64,000 nucleotides of DNA from an uncultured Pseudomonadales bacterium (GTDB lineage: Bacteria > Pseudomonadota > Gammaproteobacteria > Pseudomonadales > Balneatricaceae). The notes beneath the pieces are model-generated. The model searched no databases and was not told the DNA's origin. It saw nothing but the letters and a program-made list of their open reading frames with translations. The translations under genes and the position numbers were made by a program. Within the stretch, counting starts at the first letter, position 1, and every line of letters begins with the position of its first letter. Of this stretch, positions 53,791-62,538 are shown piece after piece. Where the stretch lies: contig CALJVT010000005.1 in the NCBI GenBank assembly GCA_937773555.1, forward strand, positions 372,001 to 436,000, in the 5' to 3' direction.

Positions 53791-54591
53791 TCAGGTCTTT
53801 TTCAGCATCCATTCATGGGCTGGATCATTATAAAAGTGCCATTCCCTAGTAGGTCCAGCCATGACGTTCAAATAATAGCCTGTGTAACCATGAGGTACTC
53901 CCACTGGGTGATAACCCCTGGGCACTAAAACCACGTCACGGTCCTCTGCAGAAAGGGTTTCATCTAAACTACGGTCATCGGTATACACGCGCTGGTGGGC
54001 ATAACCAGACGCAGGATCTAAACGATGGTAATAGGTTTCTTCTAACAAGGTTTCTTCTGGGCTAGCGTCTCTATCATGTTTGTGTGGTGGGTAAGACGAC
54101 CAATGACCAGAAGGGGTAATCACCTCAACCACTAATAAACCATCAGCGGCCTCAGTCTCTGGCAAAATATTACGCACATACCGCGTATTAGTGCCCTCGC
54201 CCCTCACTTCTTGAGACATAGTCATTGCATCAATTAGCCTCGCTGCCCCACTATTGCCTTGTCCAGGTGCACTGCACACGGCCACTTCCACAGCATCTAA
54301 AGCAGTAATACTAATCGCTTCTCCTGCAGGCACGTATACGGCGCCGGGAGGCTGGTCAACAAACACACTGTTTCGGCCGCCTACGTTATCCCAACTTTGG
54401 GAGCCCACACAGACGTTGGCTGTGCCTGTTAAAATAACAATACACAGCTCTCTCCCAGCCTGCTGGCACTCCAAAGTTTCTCCAACATTTAAATCATGCA
54501 CCGCAAAACCCACATAGGTCCAGCCAGCAGACTGAGGTGTGACCTGATGTACTTGGCTTGCAGCAGCCGGTTTAACTAATAATTTAGACAT
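53791..54591 (-). CDS. iolB: 5-deoxy-glucuronate isomerase
   Basis: A 266-residue bicupin isomerase. It converts 5-deoxy-glucuronate to 2-deoxy-5-keto-gluconate. The C-terminal metal-binding motif SSYPPHKHDRDASPEETLLEE (shown in part by PPHKHDRD and LEETYYHRL), VLVPRGYHPVGVPHGYTGYYLN and MAGPTREWHFYNDPAHEW are diagnostic. It lies 4 bases after iolD and 49 before iolE. Confidence 0.94.
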   Translation of the reverse strand: MSKLLVKPAAASQVHQVTPQSAGWTYVGFAVHDLNVGETLECQQAGRELCIVILTGTANVCVGSQSWDNVGGRNSVFVDQPPGAVYVPAGEAISITALDAVEVAVCSAPGQGNSGAARLIDAMTMSQEVRGEGTNTRYVRNILPETEAADGLLVVEVITPSGHWSSYPPHKHDRDASPEETLLEETYYHRLDPASGYAHQRVYTDDRSLDETLSAEDRDVVLVPRGYHPVGVPHGYTGYYLNVMAGPTREWHFYNDPAHEWMLKKT

Positions 54592-54594
54592 GGT

Positions 54595-56445
54595 TTAGTA
54601 GCCTCGCTCTGCAATTCGTTTGGCTGTCCATTCTTGGTGTTTAGCAACAACTTCTTCACGGTCTGACACTGATGGCACCTCGACCTCCCAGAAGGCTCCT
54701 CCCGGTGAGCAATGTAATGGGTCTGTATCAATAACCACCACACTCACACCCTCTCGCTGACGGGCGGCTTGCACGGCTTGCTTAAGCTCACCTACATTAG
54801 CTACGTGGTCAGCATGAGCCCCCATTGCCCGAGCGTGGCCAGCAAAGTCAATTTGTGCTAATCCCTTATTGTAAGTGTCTTGTAATAAGTTATTGAAGTT
54901 AGCTCCACCGGTGGCCATTTGCAGACGATTAATGCAACTAAACCCCCTATTGTCTAACACCACAATGGTTAACTTTAAGCCCATACTAACGGCCGTTGCG
55001 ATGTCTGAGTTCATCATCATGTAAGAGCCATCGCCTACCATCACCACCACTTCGCGATCTGGACAGGCAAGCTTAGCCCCTACGCCACCACAAATTTCAT
55101 AGCCCATACAAGAGTAGCCATACTCTAAATGATAACCACCCACCTGCTCTGCACGCCAATGTTTGTGCAACTCCGAAGGTAAACTGCCCGCCGCGGCAAC
55201 CACTACTGCATTGTCATTGACTGTTACATTTACAGCAGCAACAACTTGGGCATCTGATGGGATTGCCTGGTCATCTGCAGCCGGTAAAATGCCTTCACAC
55301 AGCAGTGCCCATGCAGCAATTCCTGCTTGGTTTCTATGCTGCCAAGCCTCTGGAGACATGTAATTACCCAGTTGCGATGACAGTGCTTTTAGACCCAACC
55401 TAGCGTCGCTCAATAAGCTTTGGGCGCGGTATTTCACCACGTCTATAGGTTGCACATTAAGTTGAATGACTTGCCCTTTGAACAAGGTGTTAGAGCCTGA
55501 AATAAAGTCTTGTAATCGCGTACCCACAGCGAGTACTACATCTGCGTTAGCCGCCAAATCATTGGCACTATCGACGCCAGTCACGCCCACAGCCCCAGCA
55601 TTTAAGGGGTCACTTGCAAGCATTGAAGACTTGCCTGCTTGGGTTTCAATGACTGGAATCTGATGGCGCTTAGCAAAGGCTTGTAATTCGTTTTCTGCCA
55701 ATGAGTAACGAACTCCGCCACCGGCCACAATAACGGGCTGCTTAGCCGCTAATAAAGTGCTTACGGCTTGATTTAATTCATGCTGATCTGGGCCTTGACG
55801 ACGCAGGCGCCATACACGTTTTTCAAACATGTGTTTTGGGTAATCAAAGGCTAAAGATTGTACATCCTGGCAAATACTTATGGTGGCAGGGCCACATAAA
55901 GCCGCATCCGTGAGCGCTACCATGGCCCTAGGCAAAGCTTGAATTAACTGCTCTGGTCGAGTGATACGGTGGAAATAACGACTTACAGGACGAAGTGCAT
56001 CGTTCACAGTGCTACTACCATCAGCAAAATTCTCAGATTGCTGTAATACTGGGTCTGGCTGACCTGAGGCAAATACATCGCCAGGCACCAACAACACAGG
56101 TAAGCGGTTAACGTAGGCTACTCCAGCTGCAGTGACTAAGTTAGTCGCTCCTGGACCAATAGAGGTGGTGGCTACCATTACTTGCTGACGCTGACGGGCC
56201 TTAGCAAAGGCGATGGCCGCCAAAGCCATCGACTGTTCGTTGTGGCCTCGATACGTGGGTAACTGGTCTCGCACTTGATACAGTGCTTCACCGATACCCG
56301 CCACGTTGCCATGGCCAAATATAGCCCATACGCCTGCAAAAAAAGGCACTTCCTCGCCGTCATCTAGCTCGACATGTTGATTGATCAAGAAGCGAGTCAA
56401 GGCTTGGGCAGTGGTTAATCGAATAGTTTGCATGGGTGTTGACAT
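54595..56445 (-). CDS. iolD: 3D-(3,5/4)-trihydroxycyclohexane-1,2-dione hydrolase
   Basis: A 616-residue thiamine-diphosphate enzyme that opens the inositol-derived ring. N-terminal AIFGHGNVAGIGEALYQ holds the activating region, YRGHNEQSMALAAIAFAKA follows, and the C-terminal ThDP/Mg motif runs from GDGSYMMMNSDIATA to about 30 residues later. Full length. Two bases separate its stop from the next iolB ribosome region; it begins 20 bases after iolC. Confidence 0.94.
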   Translation of the reverse strand: MSTPMQTIRLTTAQALTRFLINQHVELDDGEEVPFFAGVWAIFGHGNVAGIGEALYQVRDQLPTYRGHNEQSMALAAIAFAKARQRQQVMVATTSIGPGATNLVTAAGVAYVNRLPVLLVPGDVFASGQPDPVLQQSENFADGSSTVNDALRPVSRYFHRITRPEQLIQALPRAMVALTDAALCGPATISICQDVQSLAFDYPKHMFEKRVWRLRRQGPDQHELNQAVSTLLAAKQPVIVAGGGVRYSLAENELQAFAKRHQIPVIETQAGKSSMLASDPLNAGAVGVTGVDSANDLAANADVVLAVGTRLQDFISGSNTLFKGQVIQLNVQPIDVVKYRAQSLLSDARLGLKALSSQLGNYMSPEAWQHRNQAGIAAWALLCEGILPAADDQAIPSDAQVVAAVNVTVNDNAVVVAAAGSLPSELHKHWRAEQVGGYHLEYGYSCMGYEICGGVGAKLACPDREVVVMVGDGSYMMMNSDIATAVSMGLKLTIVVLDNRGFSCINRLQMATGGANFNNLLQDTYNKGLAQIDFAGHARAMGAHADHVANVGELKQAVQAARQREGVSVVVIDTDPLHCSPGGAFWEVEVPSVSDREEVVAKHQEWTAKRIAERGY

Positions 56446-56464
56446 AGCAGGTTACTCTTGTTTT

Positions 56465-58372
56465 TTACTTTTGCACTTGGGCATTATCCCAAGCGGCAAT
56501 GATTAATTGATATTTTTTAGCCATTAACGCTACAGCTTGAGCATCGTCGAGGTGACCTTTTAACCAGCCCTGAGCGGCTTCGGAAAATAGTGTGCGACCA
56601 ATGGCAAACCCTTTCACCCAAGGCTGTTTAGCCGCCACATAAAATGCTTCACTAATGCTTTCAATCGTGCCATTTAAACCCAAAACAATGACACCCTGGC
56701 AATAAATGTCATTTTTATCGATCACCTCACCCACTAACTGCCAATAAGCGTTGTTTAATGCTGGCTCTAGCTTCCACCAATCAGGTTTAACACCCAGGTC
56801 ATAAAAGTGCTGCATAATAGGCGAAACTTGATCAAAGGCAGGGCTGTTGTTATCTCTGGCTGTAATAATTTCCAACAGCCACTGATGCCCCGTAAAGCGG
56901 CACGCACGGTCTAGATTAAGTATTAACTGCTCGTGGTGTTGGCGAGTGGCTGCATCATCATCTAATCGGTAGGGACACAATACTTTAACCGTTTGGTTAA
57001 GTGGCCAATCAGACAAATGCTGCACTATTTCGCCTTCGGCCTCTAGTTGCAACGGAAATTCCCCAGAGGCTTCTATTGGCCTGCCAACCCATGCATTCGT
57101 GCTGGTGATTTGATGCAATGCAGCTCGGCCTGTTCGGTCATCTACTAACATGCCAAAACCAACGTCTTGCCCAGCTTCCTGCTGTGCTGCTTGAACTGCA
57201 AGCTGTTTAAATTTGGCAATATCAGCAGGTGTTTTACCGGCAGATCTGGCCCATTGGTTAAACTGATAACGGTGATCTATAGCGAATGCGACTAAACGAT
57301 TGTGTTGTTTATGTCGATTAGTTGTGCGATGGATATGATTAAGCACAGGGTCAAATCGCAACGCTTTATGCTCACTTCCATGGGCTAGAAAATATTCTAA
57401 TTCCTGCCATGAAGGCACAGCCGGCGCACAGCCATGACGCGATACTGCAAAGGCACCACACGCGTTAGCATAGGCACAGCTGGTAGGCCAATCTTCACCC
57501 CCTAACCAACCCCGAAGCAAACCTGACATAAACGCATCACCAGCTCCCAGCACATTAAATACTTCTACTTTAAAACCGGGCCCTTCAGCGCCCGATTGCC
57601 AGCCATTGATGTCGCCCTCAAAAACGCGGCACCCTAGTGCCCCTCGCTTACACACTAAGGTAGCCATAGACATAGCCCGCACAACAGCCAAGGCCTCAAG
57701 GCTATCCTCACAACCAGAAGCAATATGAAACTCTTCTTCAGTACCTACTATAAGGTCCATGTCAGGCAGGAATGCTTGCACATGTTGGCTGACAGTGTCA
57801 TTGGCTATAAATCGGCTTTCTCCATCACCATGGCCTGCCAAGCCCCACAAATTGGGTCTATAATCAATATCTAACACCACCTTTGTGCCATGTTTTTTTG
57901 CCAAATCGATGGCTTTTCGGCTGGCTGCCGCAACTTTAGGTGTACTTAAGTGCGTGCCCGATAAGAGTAAAGCCCGGCTTGAAGCGATCAAATCTTCATC
58001 GATATCATCTTCGCATAAGGCCATGTCGGCACAGTTTTCCCGATAAAAAATAAGCGGAAACTGTTCTTCGTCTTGAATACCTAAAACAACCAAGGCCGAT
58101 AAACGTTCAGGATCAGTCTTCACCCCTTGCACGTCAACGCCCTCGGCCCGCATAGTTTCTCGAATAAAGCGTCCCATGTGCTCATCACCTACGCGGGTGA
58201 TCATGCCAGACTTAAGCCCCAAACGAGCAGTACCTATAGCCGTATTGGCTGGGCTGCCGCCAACATACTTGGCAAAACCGCCCATATCCTCTAAACGCCC
58301 ACCTACCTGCTGACCATAAAGATCAACGCTGGAGCGTCCAAAGCACACCAAATCCAAACTCTTATGTTTCAT
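56465..58372 (-). CDS. iolC: 5-dehydro-2-deoxygluconokinase fused to DUF2090 aldolase-like domain
   Basis: A 635-residue fusion. Residues 1-325 are a PfkB-type kinase (start DLVCFGRSSVDLYG, FAKYVGGSPANTAIG, and catalytic loop NVLGAGDAFMSGLLRG). It phosphorylates 2-deoxy-5-keto-gluconate. Residues about 335-635 are a DUF2090 domain, thought in Proteobacteria to supply the aldolase step (IolJ function) giving dihydroxyacetone phosphate and malonate semialdehyde. ATG 58372 is used; an upstream frame to 58402 is leader. First gene of the operon iolC, D, B, E, G, phyH. Confidence 0.92.
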   Translation of the reverse strand: MKHKSLDLVCFGRSSVDLYGQQVGGRLEDMGGFAKYVGGSPANTAIGTARLGLKSGMITRVGDEHMGRFIRETMRAEGVDVQGVKTDPERLSALVVLGIQDEEQFPLIFYRENCADMALCEDDIDEDLIASSRALLLSGTHLSTPKVAAASRKAIDLAKKHGTKVVLDIDYRPNLWGLAGHGDGESRFIANDTVSQHVQAFLPDMDLIVGTEEEFHIASGCEDSLEALAVVRAMSMATLVCKRGALGCRVFEGDINGWQSGAEGPGFKVEVFNVLGAGDAFMSGLLRGWLGGEDWPTSCAYANACGAFAVSRHGCAPAVPSWQELEYFLAHGSEHKALRFDPVLNHIHRTTNRHKQHNRLVAFAIDHRYQFNQWARSAGKTPADIAKFKQLAVQAAQQEAGQDVGFGMLVDDRTGRAALHQITSTNAWVGRPIEASGEFPLQLEAEGEIVQHLSDWPLNQTVKVLCPYRLDDDAATRQHHEQLILNLDRACRFTGHQWLLEIITARDNNSPAFDQVSPIMQHFYDLGVKPDWWKLEPALNNAYWQLVGEVIDKNDIYCQGVIVLGLNGTIESISEAFYVAAKQPWVKGFAIGRTLFSEAAQGWLKGHLDDAQAVALMAKKYQLIIAAWDNAQVQK

Positions 58373-58385
58373 ATGTAAACCTAAA

Positions 58386-58403
58386 GGATATATATATTCC
58401 AAA
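58386..58403. promoter_or_regulatory. Candidate IolR half-palindrome before iolC
   Basis: Read on the minus strand, TTTGGAATATATATATCC has GGAA and TCC arms around an AT spacer, close to the GGAA-N6-TTCC pattern described for RpiR-type IolR proteins. A similar TTTGGAATAT-TTAT motif occurs before the divergent ABC genes. Confidence 0.4.
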
Positions 58404-58422
58404 TAGCGAGTAAAAAAAATAA

Positions 58423-59268
58423 TTATTTAACTGCTTTATCTAACTCGGCGCGCACTCTTCCTGTCTCTACAGCCAAGCAAAGTGCTAAGCACATAGTTGC
58501 CGACAACCCCCGAAAACCACTCACTTCCTCTTCCAACACTTCCAAGTGGAAATCATCACCTCTGGCAATTGGGCTTAATGTTGAGTCAGTTAAAGCCACC
58601 ACATTGGTATTATTAGCCAAACAAATATCTACCAATTCTCTAGTATTTGCAGTGTAGGGACTAAAGCTTATCGCTAACAACACATCGTCTTCTTTTAGCA
58701 TGCGAGCCTTATCTGCCATACTGTGGGGCATACCAGACAAAACCACTGACTGAACCCCAAGCTTTACCAAGGTGTAGTGTAAGTAAGCCACTACAGGCTC
58801 TGCCCTACCCTGGCCTGCAATGTATACCACTCTTGCCTGCGCTAGCTGCTCGCTGGCCTTTAATAATGCACTTGCATCTACATTATGCTCCAAACGAGCA
58901 ATAGATTCTGAAGCGGCCTGCGTGAAATGGGACAAAACAGTTTGCTCTGTGTCTGCCGAGCGCTGCATAGAGTTTAGTCTTTCAGAATAAGGTTGAGGCA
59001 CATGTCGCATGCTTTCCTGAAACACCATTTGCATGTCAGAAAAACCTAGATAACCGATAGATTTAGCAAATCTCACCATAGTGGATGGTGTAACGCCTAC
59101 CTGCTCACTAATGGAAGCAATAGTATTAAGTGCAATAACGTCTGGATTATGCATAGCAAACACGGCAACACTCTGTAGCCTTTTAGGTAGGTCTTGATAA
59201 TGATTTTGCAACCAAGGTTTCAAATCACTAAATACACGTGGCGGCTTCACTTGAATCACTTTTGTCAT
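58423..59268 (-). CDS. RpiR/MurR family regulator of inositol genes (IolR type)
   Basis: A 281-residue RpiR regulator. Helix-turn-helix at about 38-70 (LNTIASISEQVGVTPSTMVR) and SIS sugar-isomerase effector domain at about 120-265 (QARVVYIAGQGRAEPVVAYL, DDVLLAISFSPYTANTRELV). It lies 50 bases upstream of iolC on the same strand and is divergent from the ABC importer. RpiR proteins commonly repress iol operons in Proteobacteria until an inositol phosphate or keto-acid intermediate appears. The pairing with iol genes is strong context. Confidence 0.9.
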   Translation of the reverse strand: MTKVIQVKPPRVFSDLKPWLQNHYQDLPKRLQSVAVFAMHNPDVIALNTIASISEQVGVTPSTMVRFAKSIGYLGFSDMQMVFQESMRHVPQPYSERLNSMQRSADTEQTVLSHFTQAASESIARLEHNVDASALLKASEQLAQARVVYIAGQGRAEPVVAYLHYTLVKLGVQSVVLSGMPHSMADKARMLKEDDVLLAISFSPYTANTRELVDICLANNTNVVALTDSTLSPIARGDDFHLEVLEEEVSGFRGLSATMCLALCLAVETGRVRAELDKAVK

Positions 59269-59488
59269 ATCTTATATTCGACTCGACGAGCATAATGCAT
59301 AAATAATTATGGGCGCTAATAGTTCAGAAAAATCTAAACTAAAATGAAATACTGTCAGGCTAAACGCTTACCCTTTAGCCTAAGTTAGCTTGAAAGACCT
59401 CCCTGTTGCGCCCTTAGTAATTATGACCAACCCAATATGTTAAATCTTGCTTGAGTATACGCAAAACATTTTACATTTGGAATATTTA

Positions 59489-59524
59489 TTTCAAAAATAA
59501 AAATGTTGAAATTTATTTTTGAAA
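59489..59524. repeat. 13-base perfect inverted repeat in the inositol promoter region
   Basis: TTTCAAAAATAAA and TTTATTTTTGAAA, separated by 10 bases. The arm spacing (23 bases centre to centre) suits a dimeric or tetrameric regulator. It lies about 194 bases before the importer start. Confidence 0.6.
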
Positions 59525-59525
59525 A

Positions 59526-59547
59526 TGGTACAAATTGGTTCGTACCA
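59526..59547. repeat. Second inverted repeat in the inositol promoter region
   Basis: TGGTAC, 10-base spacer, GTACCA. Adjacent to the 13-base repeat with the same spacer length. Both may be bound by the local RpiR regulator or by a second protein. Confidence 0.45.
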
Positions 59548-59717
59548 AATACGTTCGCTTAGGTTGCCTTTCTACAATCTATCTATGTATTTGTTGTGAA
59601 CGCATTTAACCCAACGCCAAGCTTTGGGTTATTGAAGTAGTAATAGTGACAAACCGCGGAATACTCCGCATAACAAACACTAAAAATCAGCTAGCTGAAT
59701 TTTTAGGAGGAAAAATA

Positions 59718-60650
59718 ATGAAAAAAATCAATTTGTTTGCAGCCACAGCTCTATCTGTGGTTATGGCTACCGGCGCAAATGCTGCAACCATTGGATATTT
59801 AAGTTCTAACTTCGATGATAATTTTCTAACCTTAATGCGTGAAGCGGCCAAAGCTCACACAGAAGAAAGAGGTCATACTTTCCAGATTGAAGATGCTCGT
59901 GAAGACGTAGGCACTCAGTTAAGCCAAGTGCAAAACTTCATCGCTTCTGGCGTTGATGCTCTAGTAGTTACTGCAGTAAGTGCTGCTGCAACACCTCAAA
60001 TGACTAAAATGGCTAATGCAGCAGGCATTCCAATTGTATACGTTAACCGTATGCCAGCAGATTCTGCTAGCTTAGGCGGCACTAGTACTTTTGTGGGTTC
60101 TAACGAGACTTGGTCTGGCACTTTGGCAGCCTTTGAATTATGTAACCTAGCTGGCGGTGCAGGTAATGCGGTAATGTTACAAGGCATCTTGTCTAACGAA
60201 GCTGCGATCACACGCTCAAAAGACTTCGAAGAAGTGTTGGCACTATCTATGTGTAATGGCATCACTTTAGAAGCTGTTGAAGTAGGTAGCTGGCAGCGTT
60301 CGAAAGGCAACGACATTGTTTCTAACTGGTTAAGCTCGGGTATGGAAATCGATATCGTTTTTGCTAACAACGACGAAATGGGTCTAGGCGCAGTTCAAGC
60401 GTTCAAAAATGCTGGTATCAGCATGGATGACGTGCTTATTGGTAGCGTAGACGCAACTGCTGATGCACTCGCGTCTATGGCAGCAGGCGAACTAGATGTA
60501 ACGGTATTCCAGAACGCTGCAGGCCAAGCAACTGGCGGTATTGACGCTGCAATCGCTGCGATCAACGGTGAGTCTCTGCCCAACGCAATTACCATTCCTT
60601 TTGAATTGGTAACTCCTGATAACATGGCAGACTACATGGGCGCTAACTAA
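59718..60650 (+). CDS. Inositol/sugar ABC transporter, periplasmic binding protein
   Basis: A 310-residue type I sugar-binding protein (RbsB/IbpA-like). Signal peptide at 1-22 (cleavage after GANA). Mature start ATIGYLSSNFDDNFLTLMREA and the ligand loop NRMPADSA, with INGESLPNAITIPFELVT at the end. It delivers a cyclic sugar or inositol to the importer. ATG 59718 follows AGGAGG. A hairpin at 60672 follows it, so it is likely overproduced relative to the rest. Inositol as substrate is from context with the iol genes. Confidence 0.9.
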   Translation: MKKINLFAATALSVVMATGANAATIGYLSSNFDDNFLTLMREAAKAHTEERGHTFQIEDAREDVGTQLSQVQNFIASGVDALVVTAVSAAATPQMTKMANAAGIPIVYVNRMPADSASLGGTSTFVGSNETWSGTLAAFELCNLAGGAGNAVMLQGILSNEAAITRSKDFEEVLALSMCNGITLEAVEVGSWQRSKGNDIVSNWLSSGMEIDIVFANNDEMGLGAVQAFKNAGISMDDVLIGSVDATADALASMAAGELDVTVFQNAAGQATGGIDAAIAAINGESLPNAITIPFELVTPDNMADYMGAN

Positions 60651-60671
60651 GTCTTAACGCCTTAGTATGTG

Positions 60672-60703
60672 AAAAAACCTCTGGATTTATTCCGGAGGTT
60701 TTT
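60672..60703 (+). terminator. Hairpin between binding-protein and ATPase genes
   Basis: AAAAACCTCTGGA, loop TTTAT, TCCGGAGGTTTTT; one wobble pair in the stem and a T-rich end. It is 22 bases after the stop and probably acts as a partial terminator, as in many sugar ABC operons. Confidence 0.75.
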
Positions 60704-60746
60704 AGTTACACCTCATTTTTAGCTTTCAGTGTCTTTAGAGAACTCT

Positions 60747-61529
60747 ATGAACAACCAAGACGACATTATCCTACGCACAGAAAATCTCACCAAACGCTAT
60801 GGCGGCGTTCACGCATTAGAAGAAGCCAACTTCACTCTGAAAAAAGGTGAACACGTTGCTATTGTAGGAGACAACGGCGCCGGCAAGTCTACCTTTGTGC
60901 GCCAAATAACTGGCGTAGAACAACCCTCTTCAGGTGACATTTTTTTTGAAGGCCAACGAGTAGAATTTAACTCGCCTTTAGAAGCGCGCGAAGCAGGCAT
61001 TGAGTCTGTATTTCAAGACTTAGCCCTATGCAATGATTTAGATGTGCCTTCAAACCTATTTTTAGGTCGTGAAGAATTACTTTTCAAATTTGGGCCTTTT
61101 AGCATCCTTGATGAAAAGAAGATGATGCAAAAAGCCAAAGAAGTATTAGAAAGAACCGCTATAAAAATACCAAATTTAAGTAACCACGTGGGCGATATGT
61201 CCGGTGGCCAAAGACAATGTGTGGCTATTAGCCGCTCAGCTAGTTTTGCATCAAAGCTTATCATTATGGACGAACCCACTGCCGCTCTTGGGGTGCAGGA
61301 AACCACTCAAGTGGAAAATATTATTCGTGGTTTAAAAGAGCAAGGTGTTCCCCTTATTCTTATTAGTCATAACTTACGCCAAGTATTTAACTTAGTAGAC
61401 AAAATATGGGTTTTTCGTCGCGGACGTATCGTTGGTGAAGTGATCGCTGCTGAAACTGACGGCAATGAAATTGTGTCTATGATTACAGGCATGCAAGACG
61501 GTGTTCACGAAAAAGCCAGTTACATTTAG
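60747..61529 (+). CDS. Inositol/sugar ABC transporter, single-domain ATP-binding protein
   Basis: A 260-residue ABC ATPase. Walker A GDNGAGKST at 41-49, signature MSGGQRQCVAISR, Walker B LIIMDEPTAALG and H-loop LISHN are present. Most sugar importers of this family use a double ATPase of about 500 residues; this is a single domain, as in the fructose-type FrcA group. ATG 60747 is chosen; a GTG at 60729 is also in frame. The first permease starts 9 bases after its stop. Confidence 0.9.
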   Translation: MNNQDDIILRTENLTKRYGGVHALEEANFTLKKGEHVAIVGDNGAGKSTFVRQITGVEQPSSGDIFFEGQRVEFNSPLEAREAGIESVFQDLALCNDLDVPSNLFLGREELLFKFGPFSILDEKKMMQKAKEVLERTAIKIPNLSNHVGDMSGGQRQCVAISRSASFASKLIIMDEPTAALGVQETTQVENIIRGLKEQGVPLILISHNLRQVFNLVDKIWVFRRGRIVGEVIAAETDGNEIVSMITGMQDGVHEKASYI

Positions 61530-61538
61530 GGGGTTACC

Positions 61539-62525
61539 ATGTTTAAAAGAGCAAACCTCCCTGCTGAGGCCAGCATATTTGCTGTGTTCGTTGGCATCGC
61601 CGTGTTATTTGAAATACTTGGCTGGTTCGTTGTAGGCAAAAGCTTTTTGGGCAATGTACAACGTTTAGAAATCATTATTTTACAAGTGTGTATTTTTGGC
61701 ATTATCGCCGTGGGTGTTACCCAAGTCATTATTACTTCAGGTATAGACCTTTCAGGTGGTGCTGTATTAGCCCTATCAGCAATGGTTGCTGCTAGTTTCG
61801 CGCAATCAGCAGATGCCTTCGCACCTATATTTCCACAGTTTTTAGGCTTACCTATTATCATCCCTATTGTGGTTGGCTTAAGCGTTGGCGCTGCATGTGG
61901 CTGGATTAACGGCGCCATTACTGCCTACACAGGCATTCCATCATTCATTGCCACCTTGGGCATGCTGGTTACTGCGCGTGCTGTGGCGGTTATCTACACC
62001 GAAGGCCAGCCGATCTATTCTTTGTCAGACTCTTTCACTGCCATTGGTTCTGGGGCTTGGCCGGTATTAATATTTTTCATAGTGGCGGTAATATTCCACC
62101 TTCTCTTAAAGCATACTGTTTATGGTAAACACACTTACGCGATTGGCTCTAACGAAAGAGCTGCACGAGTGGCAGGCATTAATGTGCGACGCCACAAAAT
62201 TATGGTGTATACCATTGCTGGGTCTTTATCTGGATTAGCGGGCGTGGTCATGTGTTCACGTGCCACCATTGCCCAGTCGGGTATGGGAACCATGTATGAG
62301 TTAGATGCGATCTCTGCCGTGGTGATCGGTGGCACCTCTTTGTTTGGTGGCCGCGGGCGTATTACTGGAACTGTTATTGGAGTTTGCATTTTAGGTGTTA
62401 TTACCTCTGGCTTCACGTTCTTGCGTATCGACTTCTATTACCAAGAAATTGTAAAAGGCATGATTATTGTAGGTGCAGTAATGCTTGATCAGCGCCGCCA
62501 AGCCCAACGACGCTTACGCGCATAA
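61539..62525 (+). CDS. Inositol/sugar ABC transporter permease 1
   Basis: A 328-residue permease of the RbsC/AraH family with about nine membrane helices. Motifs: GVTQVIITSGIDLSGGAVLAL, AAARVAGINVRRHKIMVYTI and TGTVIGVCILGVITSGFTFL. The next gene is a clear paralogue. It begins 9 bases after the ATPase stop and ends before the second permease with a 13-base gap. Confidence 0.9.
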   Translation: MFKRANLPAEASIFAVFVGIAVLFEILGWFVVGKSFLGNVQRLEIIILQVCIFGIIAVGVTQVIITSGIDLSGGAVLALSAMVAASFAQSADAFAPIFPQFLGLPIIIPIVVGLSVGAACGWINGAITAYTGIPSFIATLGMLVTARAVAVIYTEGQPIYSLSDSFTAIGSGAWPVLIFFIVAVIFHLLLKHTVYGKHTYAIGSNERAARVAGINVRRHKIMVYTIAGSLSGLAGVVMCSRATIAQSGMGTMYELDAISAVVIGGTSLFGGRGRITGTVIGVCILGVITSGFTFLRIDFYYQEIVKGMIIVGAVMLDQRRQAQRRLRA

Positions 62526-62538
62526 CCAGGACATTACT

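Larger units (their letters stand above)
59269..59717. promoter_or_regulatory. Divergent promoter region, RpiR regulator / inositol ABC importer
   Basis: About 450 bases without a gene. It holds the perfect inverted repeat at 59489-59524, a second inverted repeat TGGTAC...GTACCA at 59526-59547, a TTTGGAATATTTATTTC motif just left of them, and an AGGAGG ribosome site before the binding-protein ATG. The 24-codon open extension to 59646 before the ATG has no signal-peptide character. Confidence 0.6.
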
